In this document: piece after piece, positions 1 to 7,924 of the stretch | Layout of the letters: the number at the start of each line of letters is the position of its first letter | How positions within the stretch are numbered: position 1 is the first letter of the stretch | Assembly: GCA_017472965.1 (NCBI GenBank) | Contig: JAFUNR010000022.1 | Span: forward strand, 1 to 32,520 | Length of the DNA stretch: 32,520 nt | From: Oscillospiraceae bacterium | GTDB lineage: Bacteria > Bacillota > Clostridia > Oscillospirales > Ruminococcaceae | Direction of reading: 5' to 3' | Program-made: the position numbers and the translations under genes | Notes under the pieces: generated by a model | The model's database searches: none | What the model was told of the DNA's origin: nothing | The model's input: the letters and a program-made list of their open reading frames with translations, nothing else

Positions 1-3
1 AAG

Positions 4-183
4 GGCGTGTTGCAAAATGAAAATTTTACAACACGCCACACGCGAAATTTCATTTCGCGTGTAAATTCCGCAGGAATTTGCTGCAACATTTGATGATTTT
101 GGCTCTGTAAGAGCCAAAATGGCGGCCACGCCTGGGCCGCCAAATCAAATTTGACGGATCTGTTGCAATTTTGCAACAGATCC
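4..183. repeat. Tiled palindrome block (six hairpins)
   Basis: Non-coding stretch made almost entirely of perfect or near-perfect inverted repeats: 4-12/29-37, 38-48/52-62, 63-69/73-79, 96-106/110-120, 121-127/135-141 and 156-168/171-183. The first three abut with no base between them, as do the fourth and fifth. Only 80-95 and 142-155 lie outside a stem. The last hairpin is followed by CCTTTTC on the plus strand, so it could terminate plus-strand transcripts. On the minus strand, where the adjacent gene ends at 208, there is no clear U tract. It could be a composite repeat element or a structured RNA; I do not recognise the family. Confidence 0.75.
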
Positions 184-207
184 TTTTCATTGCTGCGGTG
201 CGCCGGT

Positions 208-2154
208 TCAATCGAAACGGCTGCAGGTATCCTTTTCGCAGAGCTGCCGGTGCAGGGAGGCGTAGCACATCCACTGATCGAACCATGTGCCCAGCATATA
301 CTCGTGCCGACCGAAGCTTTCCATGAAGCGCTCAAAGGCAGCGGCGGCCTCCTGATCGGCGCCCAGCGCCTTGAGTATCCACGCCTGTGCCAGTCCGCGG
401 ACGTATTCCAGATGCAAAAGCAGCAGCCGCATGGAGACGGTCTGCGCCCGCATCGGCATGATACGGTGCTCCTCGAAACGCGGCGCGTAGCGGTCGGCGA
501 TCTGCTGTACGGTGCGCAGCTTTTCGGCGTGTGCGGGGGAATAGAACCGGCCGATGGGGCTGTCGGCGCCATCCATCAGATATTTCATGTCAAAAGCATC
601 GCCGATGGCGGCAAAATAATCCAGCACCTGCTGCCAGATATCGCCGAAGGCATGACGGAAGTAATCCTCGCGCAGCGCATCAAGATCGGTATTCGTATCA
701 AACAGCGTGGCGGCATAGGCGTGGAAGGGGTAGCCGGTGGGGAAATAGCTGCGCTGTGAGCCATCCTGGATCAGTCCGTCAAAGCCGTGGGCGGCATAGC
801 CCTTCACATCGTCATGCAGCAGCCGGGCAAAATCCAGCGTGCCGGGGTCGCGGTACTGGTGCAGCCAGAAATGGTATTCGTAGACCAGCGTGGGCACATC
901 GGCGGCCTTTTTCCACTGTTTGGCATGCAGGATGTACTCCTCCACCGTCTGGGGAAAGCTTTCCGGCTCGTTGAGCCGGTAACGCGGCAGCGGGGTATCC
1001 GGCAGCTGCTGCGGTACACAGGCGGCATAGGTACGGGTGATGGCCGCCAGCATCATGGAAAACCGGTCGGGATTGCGGATGGTCTCGGTCTCCGGTGCCC
1101 ATGTGGTGTCGGTGTAGCAGATAAAGACGATGCGGGTGGCAAGTCCCTTTTCGCTCAGGCGCTCATCGATCTCGTTGAGCAGCATCACATACCAGTCGGA
1201 GGGGATCTTCTGCCGGCAGTGTGCGCACTCGCAGTGATTGCCGGAGCTGTCCGCCAGCCACACATGCAGATAATCCACATTCTGATGCCGGCAGGCATAT
1301 TCGGCAATGTACTTTGCCACGATGGTGCGGGCTTCGGCATTGGACATACAGAACTGGGTATTCAGCGCCACGCCGCCCCACAGCGCGCGCACGCCGTTCA
1401 CCTCGGCCAGATAGCCGCGCATCTCTTCAGGTACGGGGTTGTCATCCTCCCGCAGCCAGCCGTTGGTGGAGCTGATGCCGAAGGGCTCCGCCGTCCAGCC
1501 GTGGCCCATATCATGGAACTGCAGTCCGCGCTTGGAAAGCTCCGCCTCACACTGGCGCTTCCACTGTCTGGCGGCATCGGCGGTGATGGGCTCGGCGGGG
1601 CGGTTTGCCTTATTGCCGTTGGCATTGAAGTAGCAGTCGTAATACACCTTGGGGTTATCGAATTCCATCATAAAGACATTCATGCCCAGCTTGGGCTGAA
1701 AATCGATGACCTCCAGCATATTGCTCTGGTATTCCGCGCCCTCGTTGCACTGACCGCGGTAGCGGCAGTCCGCCATGCGGTGATACTGTGTGGGGACGAC
1801 ATCGCGGATGGGGATGCACTCGCCCTCCACGCCGGGGAAAAGCCAGCGGCAGCCGTTTTCATACAGATAGCGGTACACTGCCAGCAGCACCGAGCGCGGG
1901 TTGGAGCCGGCGATGATGCCGTTTTCACCGTCGGTGTCGATGTGCAGAATATCATCCAGCTCCGGGTCTTTGGCTTCGTCTGTATTCAGCCCGAAGTCTG
2001 CCATCAGGCCAAGCCGCAGGCCGTCTGCAGCGGCGGGCGCGGCGGAAATGAAGATCTCGCCGCATTCCGGCATCATCATGCGCAGGTATTTTTTCAGCTC
2101 CTCGGCGGCAAAATCCACCACAGGATGCAGGGTGATCTTATTGATCCGGTACAT
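208..2154 (-). CDS. DUF4838-type protein, GH67-like N-terminal domain
   Basis: 648 residues. The N-terminal part (AAEELKKYLRMMMPE, then SNPRSVLLAVYRYLYENGCRWLFPG) resembles the alpha-glucuronidase-like N-terminal domain that precedes DUF4838 catalytic-like barrels. The cysteine-rich SSGNHCECAHCRQK segment near residues 305-318 is typical of DUF4838 proteins. The family is thought to comprise glycoside hydrolase-like TIM barrels, but the substrate is not known to me. No signal peptide is visible, so a cytosolic location is likely. The start at 2154 has AAGGAGG six to seven bases upstream. It is the last gene of a minus-strand operon after a ceramidase-like and an SGNH hydrolase, which suggests joint breakdown of a decorated (possibly acylated) glycan. 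Family call is firm; function is inferred. Confidence 0.8.
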   Translation of the reverse strand: MYRINKITLHPVVDFAAEELKKYLRMMMPECGEIFISAAPAAADGLRLGLMADFGLNTDEAKDPELDDILHIDTDGENGIIAGSNPRSVLLAVYRYLYENGCRWLFPGVEGECIPIRDVVPTQYHRMADCRYRGQCNEGAEYQSNMLEVIDFQPKLGMNVFMMEFDNPKVYYDCYFNANGNKANRPAEPITADAARQWKRQCEAELSKRGLQFHDMGHGWTAEPFGISSTNGWLREDDNPVPEEMRGYLAEVNGVRALWGGVALNTQFCMSNAEARTIVAKYIAEYACRHQNVDYLHVWLADSSGNHCECAHCRQKIPSDWYVMLLNEIDERLSEKGLATRIVFICYTDTTWAPETETIRNPDRFSMMLAAITRTYAACVPQQLPDTPLPRYRLNEPESFPQTVEEYILHAKQWKKAADVPTLVYEYHFWLHQYRDPGTLDFARLLHDDVKGYAAHGFDGLIQDGSQRSYFPTGYPFHAYAATLFDTNTDLDALREDYFRHAFGDIWQQVLDYFAAIGDAFDMKYLMDGADSPIGRFYSPAHAEKLRTVQQIADRYAPRFEEHRIMPMRAQTVSMRLLLLHLEYVRGLAQAWILKALGADQEAAAAFERFMESFGRHEYMLGTWFDQWMCYASLHRQLCEKDTCSRFD

Positions 2155-2178
2155 AAATGCCTCCTTGAAAGAAGTGCT

Positions 2179-2225
2179 GCAGCAAGTATGCTGCGGCAGG
2201 TATGCGGCAGCAAGTATGCTGCAGC
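2179..2225. repeat. 14-bp tandem repeat, 3.3 copies
   Basis: Units at 2179-2192, 2193-2206 and 2207-2220, plus a partial copy at 2221-2225. The first and third are identical (GCAGCAAGTATGCT) and the middle one diverges at three positions. Each identical unit plus its next two bases is also a small palindrome (GCAGCA/TGCTGC). The repeat fills the gap between two genes of a minus-strand operon, so it is transcribed and may fold in the mRNA. Confidence 0.8.
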
Positions 2226-2230
2226 GGGGC

Positions 2231-3610
2231 TCAGCGCTCGCGGGTGGTCAGAGGGTCGGGCTTCATGCCGCCCAGCGTTGCTTCGATGTATTCGCGGAAC
2301 ATATCCTCCAGCAGTGCGGTATTGCCCTCCACCAGCACATCTACCGTGCCGTGCCCGGTAAAGGCGATATCGCTGTAGATGGCCTCGTAGCAGCCGCCGT
2401 CCTGTGCGATATCGGAGGAAAGATAGCCGTTGGTGCCGCCCTCCAGCTCCACCACCAGTGTATTGGCAAAGGGAGAATTGGCCTTGATGCGCTTGCCGAT
2501 GCAGCTGAAAGGCTCGCCGGGGATGCCCACAACGGCCCACGGGCCCACCTGCACCGTGTGCAGACCAAGCGGCACCTGCTGCGGCAGCTGCGATTCATCC
2601 CGCACATACTGCTCGGCCACCATCTGTGTATGCTCGTTGAGCTCCTCGCCGGCATCGCGTTTGGCCAGCATCCGCGCCGCCCATTCCTTTTGCTCCGGTG
2701 CGGCAAAGCGGCGGCGGGTCATGCTCTGGCCGCAGCGGGCGGTGATATAAAGCTCGCTGTCATCGGTGACGATGGTCTCATTGATCCGTGCCACCGTCTC
2801 GGCAAGACCTTCGCCGATGGCACGGGGCGGGCTGTCGGTCTTGCGGTAGAAGGCGTCGGTGCCGTATTTGTGATCCAGATCGTTGACATCGCCGCAGGCG
2901 CCGTTCAAAAACACCACACAGACATCTTCACCGAAGCGGCGGCGCAGCGCCAGCCGCAGATAGCCGGGATAATCGGCAGAAAAGCCCCAGCGCTCCTCCT
3001 CCAGATGGTTGTCAGGGTGGTTGGCATAGTTGACGATAAAGCAGCGCACCCGCCCGTCGGCGTCATCGATGCGCATCACATTGACGGAATGGTCGGGGGT
3101 GGAAAGCGGCACCTTCATGCGGGAGGCGTTGGCATAGCCGGAGTTGGTGATCAGGCTGCCGTCATCCCACAGCCAGTCGCGGCAGAAGCTGAACCGGTCC
3201 TCGTAGCCAAGTCCGGTGCCGCAGCGGGCGGGACTGCGGTTTTCAAAAGCCTGCACGGCGGCCTGTACTGCGGCGTCGCCGGCGCGGGCGGCGGTCTCCG
3301 GCTCGGCAGGGGTGCCCCAGACCGCATGGTCGATACCGCAGCCGGTGTGGCAGTGAGTGGCCGCCAGCACAATGTACGGCACCGGCACGCCGGTACGCTG
3401 CGAGATTTGCTGCTTGAGCTGTGTCATGCAGCCGGTAGAGAGAAACAGGATATCCATGGAGACGAAGATCACGCTGTTTTCACCGCTGGTCAGCGCGGCG
3501 GCGTGGGCCATCAGCGGCGTCAGCGTGCCTCTGGCGTGATAGATGTTGAATTCGCCCGGCATATTGCCCTCGGCGGGGGTGTACTCGATCTCGGCAAAGC
3601 CTGCAAGCAT
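2231..3610 (-). CDS. Neutral/alkaline ceramidase-like hydrolase
   Basis: 459 residues. It shows hallmarks of the neutral/alkaline non-lysosomal ceramidase N-terminal domain: an early AGFAEIEYTP strand, a metal-site-like ATHCHTG segment near residue 85, NYANHPDNH, FLNGACGDVND and GIPGEPFS. True ceramidases are usually longer and secreted; this one lacks a signal peptide and the C-terminal Ig-like domain. A cytosolic amidase/esterase acting on a glycoconjugate is therefore more likely than ceramide cleavage. ATG at 3610 is chosen because AAGGAGG lies about 8 bases upstream; the open frame extends 24 codons further without ribosome-site support. It lies 76 bases upstream of the DUF4838 gene and 84 bases downstream of the SGNH gene. 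Confidence 0.75.
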   Translation of the reverse strand: MLAGFAEIEYTPAEGNMPGEFNIYHARGTLTPLMAHAAALTSGENSVIFVSMDILFLSTGCMTQLKQQISQRTGVPVPYIVLAATHCHTGCGIDHAVWGTPAEPETAARAGDAAVQAAVQAFENRSPARCGTGLGYEDRFSFCRDWLWDDGSLITNSGYANASRMKVPLSTPDHSVNVMRIDDADGRVRCFIVNYANHPDNHLEEERWGFSADYPGYLRLALRRRFGEDVCVVFLNGACGDVNDLDHKYGTDAFYRKTDSPPRAIGEGLAETVARINETIVTDDSELYITARCGQSMTRRRFAAPEQKEWAARMLAKRDAGEELNEHTQMVAEQYVRDESQLPQQVPLGLHTVQVGPWAVVGIPGEPFSCIGKRIKANSPFANTLVVELEGGTNGYLSSDIAQDGGCYEAIYSDIAFTGHGTVDVLVEGNTALLEDMFREYIEATLGGMKPDPLTTRER

Positions 3611-3694
3611 GGTAAGTTCCTCCTTATCTGTCCTGTTCGCCGCTGCGCGGTGTCCGCCCGGCAGGGCGGCGGGTGGTATCAATAGCCGGCGGGA

Positions 3695-4825
3695 TCACTT
3701 CAGCAGTTCCTCCGGTACCTCGGCGGCCATGCGCTTATAGCCGGCCTTGCTGGGGTGCAGATGATCGCCGGAATCGTATTCCGGCAGAAAATGATCCGGG
3801 TTAGCGGGGTCGCGCAGCGCCGCATCGAAATCGATGCAGCCATCGATGAGATCGGTGGTGCGGATGAATTCGTTGTAGGCGTGGCGCATCTGCTGCCGGA
3901 AGGGGGCATCCGTACGCCAGCCGCCCATGGGCAGCAGTGTGCCCACATACACCCGCAGTCCGTAGCTGCGCGCCTGTGCGATGTAGGTTTTCAATCCTTC
4001 GATCAGCTCCTCCACCGTGGGCAGATCGCTCATGGGGCGGAATACATTCACCGTCTCACCCACCGGATGGATGATATCGTTGATGCCCTGCTGGATGATG
4101 ACGGTGTCCGCACCGTCGGTGGGCACCTCGTGGGCAAAGCGGTTTTCCCCGGAAAGCCCGTAGCTTTCATAGGTCAGACAGCTGTACTGCCGCAAAATGC
4201 GCGAGCCGCTGGTGGCGCGGCGGATGACGGCAGTTTTTGTATAGCCCTGCGTATAGCAGCGCATGGCCAGATGGTCGGGCCAATCCTGCGCGGTGATGGA
4301 ATCGCCGTAGCACACCACAGTGCGGTTGCCCGCATCCGTCAGCACCGAAACGTTGCTCAGAAAGTAGAAAAGATGGGTCTTGCGGGAGGTCATGATATCG
4401 ATCTCGGCGTTTTCCGTCTGGTCGCCGTTGGCGTAAAGCCCCTCGGAAAGCGGCCCGCAGGTGTACACCACCGAACGCATCAGGGTGAAATCCGCCAGAT
4501 AGAAGCTGACCTGGATCAGCTCCTCCGCCCGCAGGGGGATGGCCAGCGCATCGGTCACCGCGTTTTCACCGGCGGGGATGGTCACGCTGCGCTGTCCGCC
4601 GCACAGCACCGGATAGAATTCGCCGCCGTAAAACACGGTGATCTTATCCAGCGTGATAGGCTCGGTGCCGCAGTAGTTGTCAAAGGTCAGCCGCAGCGCC
4701 TGCGCCGCAAAGGGCATATGGATGGGATACCGCACCGTGATATCCTTTGCATACCGCTCGGGACGGTTCTCCGCCACGCTCACCGCGTTGCCCCACACGC
4801 TGACCCATTTCTGTGTCTGTTCCAT
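3695..4825 (-). CDS. SGNH/GDSL-family hydrolase
   Basis: 376 residues. The C-terminal half is an SGNH hydrolase: block I GDSIT with the nucleophile Ser near residue 175, block III QGINDI (Asn), and block V DHLHP (Asp and His) near the C-terminus. The N-terminal ~150 residues look like a beta-rich accessory domain, as found in carbohydrate esterases of this type. Likely role: removing acetyl or other acyl groups from a sugar; the substrate is unknown. No signal peptide. AGGAG lies 8 bases before ATG 4825. It is the first gene of a three-gene minus-strand operon. Confidence 0.82.
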   Translation of the reverse strand: MEQTQKWVSVWGNAVSVAENRPERYAKDITVRYPIHMPFAAQALRLTFDNYCGTEPITLDKITVFYGGEFYPVLCGGQRSVTIPAGENAVTDALAIPLRAEELIQVSFYLADFTLMRSVVYTCGPLSEGLYANGDQTENAEIDIMTSRKTHLFYFLSNVSVLTDAGNRTVVCYGDSITAQDWPDHLAMRCYTQGYTKTAVIRRATSGSRILRQYSCLTYESYGLSGENRFAHEVPTDGADTVIIQQGINDIIHPVGETVNVFRPMSDLPTVEELIEGLKTYIAQARSYGLRVYVGTLLPMGGWRTDAPFRQQMRHAYNEFIRTTDLIDGCIDFDAALRDPANPDHFLPEYDSGDHLHPSKAGYKRMAAEVPEELLK

Positions 4826-4868
4826 CGTTCACACTCCTGTAGATAAATGTGGATCGTCCTTTGTATTT

Positions 4869-4896
4869 ATCATATCATACAGCGCAGAAATTGCAA
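4869..4896 (-). promoter_or_regulatory. Promoter of the SGNH/ceramidase-like/DUF4838 operon
   Basis: Read on the minus strand: -35 TTGCAA (4896-4891), 16-base spacer, -10 TATGAT (4874-4869). A second overlapping TATGAT lies at 4879-4874. It sits about 45 bases upstream of the SGNH start. Confidence 0.55.
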
Positions 4897-4930
4897 GAAA
4901 AAAAGCATCGCTGCAGCGGGATGCCCGACA

Positions 4931-4959
4931 TTGACGGGTAACCGGCTTTGTGTTATAGT
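4931..4959 (+). promoter_or_regulatory. Promoter of the DUF4886 gene
   Basis: TTGACG (4931-4936), 17-base spacer, TATAGT (4954-4959), 55 bases before the start codon. It is divergent from the promoter at 4869-4896, so the two SGNH-type genes share a 189-bp control region. Confidence 0.6.
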
Positions 4960-5014
4960 AGGAAAAAGCAAGGGCGGCAGTATTGGAAGGCTGCGAACAA
5001 AAAGGAGATAAAAA

Positions 5015-5875
5015 ATGACAGAAACGGTCGGCCTGTGGAAACAGAAGCAGGGACGCGTGTGCCGCGTTCTGATGATCGGCAACAGCTTTTGTATGCTGTA
5101 TGCACAGGAGCTGTACGGCATGGCAAAAAGTGTCGGGATCGAGGCAAGGATCGTAAGCGTGGTGGCCGCAGCCTGTACGCTGGAAAAGCACTGGAACTGG
5201 CTGCAAAACGGTGAAAAGAATTATACCGTGCAGATCGTGGACAGGGAAGGCCTTCGCCAGCTGGAGGGTATGGGGTTGGAGGACAGTCTTGCGCTTGATC
5301 GCTGGGATGTGATCTCCTGTCAGGATGGCGAACACTACTACAGGCTGGGAGGCTTATTGGAAGCGGAAAAACACACCGAGCCGTATCTGGGCGGGCTGGT
5401 GGCTTTTGTGCGCAGCCGGTTTCCGGCGGCGGTGCACTGTTTCCATCAGGTGTGGGCATATCAGGTCGGATACAACCGGCCCGAAAAATCCCCCTTCCGC
5501 GTGCCGGACAGGGATATGCAGCTGTGTATGCACCGGGATCTGCGAAGCATCTGCTGCAGGGTTTGCAGGGAGTATGGCCTGTTTCGTGTGCCGTCGGGAG
5601 ATGCATGGGAACTGGCCCGGCAGGATGTACGGGTCGGGGATACCCTGTGTATGCCGGATTGTGAACACGACGGTGAAAGCGAGGGCGGGCGGTATTTGAA
5701 CGCCTGTGTCTGGTTCGAAGCGCTGTTTGGTATCAGCTGCATCGGGAATGCGTACCGGCCGGCATATCCGCTTGCAGAGGATAAAATCGCCGCGCTGCAG
5801 CAGGCGGCGCACACAGCAATGGCCGCTGCCCGCAGCGAAGAAAAAGAGAACGGCTGCGGCGGGTCTTTGCTGTAA
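5015..5875 (+). CDS. DUF4886-type SGNH hydrolase-like protein
   Basis: 286 residues. RVLMIGNSFC near residues 17-26 is the DUF4886/SGNH block I (GNS instead of GDS). The C-terminal DCEHDGESEGGRYLNACVWFEALFG matches the Asp/His end of this family. It is probably an esterase acting on carbohydrate; activity is inferred from family resemblance only. No signal peptide. AAAGGAGA precedes ATG 5015 with good spacing. It is a single-gene unit with its own promoter and a terminator at 5914, transcribed away from another SGNH hydrolase. Base composition is slightly less GC-rich than the neighbours. Confidence 0.75.
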   Translation: MTETVGLWKQKQGRVCRVLMIGNSFCMLYAQELYGMAKSVGIEARIVSVVAAACTLEKHWNWLQNGEKNYTVQIVDREGLRQLEGMGLEDSLALDRWDVISCQDGEHYYRLGGLLEAEKHTEPYLGGLVAFVRSRFPAAVHCFHQVWAYQVGYNRPEKSPFRVPDRDMQLCMHRDLRSICCRVCREYGLFRVPSGDAWELARQDVRVGDTLCMPDCEHDGESEGGRYLNACVWFEALFGISCIGNAYRPAYPLAEDKIAALQQAAHTAMAAARSEEKENGCGGSLL

Positions 5876-5913
5876 AAAGAGCCGCACATCCTTTGCATAC
5901 CGATCCAAATGAT

Positions 5914-5946
5914 AAAAAGCTGTCTCCCTGACGGAGGCAGCTTTTT
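5914..5946 (+). terminator. Rho-independent terminator after DUF4886 gene
   Basis: Stem 5914-5927 (AAAAAGCTGTCTCC) with 5933-5946 (GGAGGCAGCTTTTT), one wobble pair, 5-base loop, T run within the right arm. Confidence 0.8.
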
Positions 5947-6071
5947 ATTCGCAGCCGTTTGGAGAATCCCCTCCCTCCCCGGAAGGGCGCGTTTGCGGCG
6001 ATATACTGAAACAGGGGCGGGGCGCGGCTGCTGCTGCATACAAAATTACTACGAAATTTTGTAAAAACGCC

Positions 6072-6100
6072 TTGTCAAGCCGTCCGGCGCTTGTTATAAT
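6072..6100 (+). promoter_or_regulatory. Strong sigma-A-type promoter of the TerB/ATPase/helicase operon
   Basis: TTGTCA (6072-6077), 17-base spacer, TATAAT (6095-6100), about 50 bases before the TTG start of the first gene. This is among the best promoter matches in the window. Confidence 0.75.
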
Positions 6101-6148
6101 AAAGCTGTATCACCATTTTTGAAAATCTTCGTGCAGGAGGTGAGGGTC

Positions 6149-7924
6149 TTGAGCGAAAAGGACGAGCTGAAGCAGCTCATCGAGCAGATCCTTGCCGCTG
6201 TACGCGCCAAAAACGAGCAAACGCAGGTGGTGCACACCGAGGTCTATACCGATGAGCCTATCCGCCGCCCCGATGCCCCCGCACAGGAGCAGCACGCATC
6301 GCAGCAGCGGCAGGATACCTGCCGCACCGCCGCCGGGCCTATCCGCCGCGGGGATGCGCAGGGGGAAACGCTGCTGCGCACCGGTGCGCAGCTTGCCATG
6401 AGCATGGCACAGGGTCGCGGCACGCCGGAAAAGTATGCGCAGATGCGCCGGCTGGCGGGAGCTTCGCAGCCCTCTCTGCTGCCCAATGCCGCCATCTTTT
6501 GCCGGCAGGCGCGGTTCATGGCCGACCACGAGGACGATTTTGAATACCACGGCGAGTATGTGCAGTATTTTCCCACCTATCAATCCATGAACACCCTGCA
6601 GCTGCGCGGCTATTTCAGCTGGCGCACACAGGTGCGCCGCGGCAATGTGCAGCCCACCTCGCTTTCCTTTGCATTCGTGTATATCTACGAGCTGCTGAAT
6701 CTGGTGGGGGAGGAATTTCCCCAGCTGGCCTTTGAGCGGCTGCGCTGGTTCTGGAATGCCTATCGCCGCTTCGATGCGCGCATCGACCGCTATATGCGCC
6801 AGTGGCTGCGGGATTTTGCGGTGTACCACAACCTTGACCGGGCGCTGCTGGACGGCATTGTGGATACCGCCTTTGAGGAGACGGTGCTGGTGCTGCTGGA
6901 GTACCGCACCCGCCCGCCCGAGCAGGTGTTCGATGCGCTGCAGAGCCTTTCCGCCTACGATATCGGCCGCAGCCGTCTGTACCGCCAGTACCCGCAGGAT
7001 GTGCAGGCCGTGGTATGCGAGGTGTTCGCCCGGCTTTCGGAATACTACGAAAAAAACCGCAAGACCACCCTGTGTGAAAAGCTGTTCGGCCGGCTGCTCT
7101 CCGGCCCCTGCCGCCTGTTTGAATCCGCTGTATTCGAGGATACCGTCCGCTATCCGGAATACGAATACACCATCAATCCGCTGCACATCTACCGCTGCAA
7201 AAACGGCGTGTGGAGCTCCACCCGCTTTTACGGCTCTGCGCAGAAAAGCAAGGAGCTGGGCGCCATCCTGAAAACGGTGGACAGCGCCATGCGCGCCCCG
7301 TGGGGGCTGCCGCCCCTCCAGCCCGGCAACGATACCCGGCTGCTGGCCGGTATGGTGGAAAAGGCCATTGCCGGTCTGCAGCAGCAAAAGGCCGCCGAGG
7401 CTGCCGCCGCTGCAGAAGCCGCCCGCCCGAAGGTGGAGCTGGATCTTTCCCGGCTTTCCGGTATCCGGCAGGCCGCTGCCATCACCCGCGACAAGCTGTT
7501 GGTGGAGGAGGAGCTGCCTGCGGCCGATCCTGTGTCCGCAGCCGATCCCGCAGCCGCACAGACTGCCGCACCGGATCCGGCTGCTGCCGCAGAGCAGCCC
7601 GCCGTTCTGACCGCTGCACCCGCCGCTGAGGAACTCCTGTATTCCACTCCCGCCGCTGAGGAGTCCGCCGCTGCCGCACCCGCCGCCGGACAGTACCCCG
7701 CCGGACTGAACGGCACCGAATTCGCTCTGCTTTACGCGCTGCTGTATGGCGGCGACCCTGCCGCCGCGCTGCGTTCGGCCGGCGTGCTGGTTTCCGTCGC
7801 GGCGGATTCTGTCAACGAAAAGCTGTTTGATCTCTTCGGCGATACCGTCATCGTTTTTGAGGGCGATGATCCGGTGCTGCTGGAGGATTACACCGATGAA
7901 CTGAAAGGGATGATCCCGCTATGA
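6149..7924 (+). CDS. TerB-N/TerB-C domain protein
   Basis: 591 residues from TTG 6149, chosen because AGGAGG (6135-6140) lies 8 bases upstream; the upstream in-frame codons have no ribosome site. A charged, poorly conserved N-terminus of ~125 residues is followed by the TerB-N region, recognisable by YVQYFPTYQSMNTLQLRGYF, then SWRTQVRRG and SFAFVYIYELLN (about 135-190), continuing to ~370. A low-complexity Ala/Pro/Glu linker (about 410-520) follows. The TerB-C end (LNEKLFDL-like VNEKLFDLFGDTVIVFEGD, then EDYTDELKGMI) closes the protein. TerB-N/C proteins are reported next to ATPases and helicases in Ter-type stress or defence neighbourhoods; their biochemical role is not established. The stop overlaps the next gene's start (ATGA). 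Confidence 0.85.
   Translation: MSEKDELKQLIEQILAAVRAKNEQTQVVHTEVYTDEPIRRPDAPAQEQHASQQRQDTCRTAAGPIRRGDAQGETLLRTGAQLAMSMAQGRGTPEKYAQMRRLAGASQPSLLPNAAIFCRQARFMADHEDDFEYHGEYVQYFPTYQSMNTLQLRGYFSWRTQVRRGNVQPTSLSFAFVYIYELLNLVGEEFPQLAFERLRWFWNAYRRFDARIDRYMRQWLRDFAVYHNLDRALLDGIVDTAFEETVLVLLEYRTRPPEQVFDALQSLSAYDIGRSRLYRQYPQDVQAVVCEVFARLSEYYEKNRKTTLCEKLFGRLLSGPCRLFESAVFEDTVRYPEYEYTINPLHIYRCKNGVWSSTRFYGSAQKSKELGAILKTVDSAMRAPWGLPPLQPGNDTRLLAGMVEKAIAGLQQQKAAEAAAAAEAARPKVELDLSRLSGIRQAAAITRDKLLVEEELPAADPVSAADPAAAQTAAPDPAAAAEQPAVLTAAPAAEELLYSTPAAEESAAAAPAAGQYPAGLNGTEFALLYALLYGGDPAAALRSAGVLVSVAADSVNEKLFDLFGDTVIVFEGDDPVLLEDYTDELKGMIPL

Noticed and set aside
1-183. CRISPR array at the left edge
   Set aside because: The palindromes differ from each other in sequence and length and there are no regular spacers.
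787-3685. Long plus-strand frames (524 and 594 codons) opposite the DUF4838 and ceramidase-like genes
   Set aside because: No ribosome site, no domain, and they overlap well-supported minus-strand genes.
7228-7716. Ser/Ala-rich minus-strand frame within the TerB gene
   Set aside because: It is the complement of the low-complexity Ala/Pro linker of the TerB protein.
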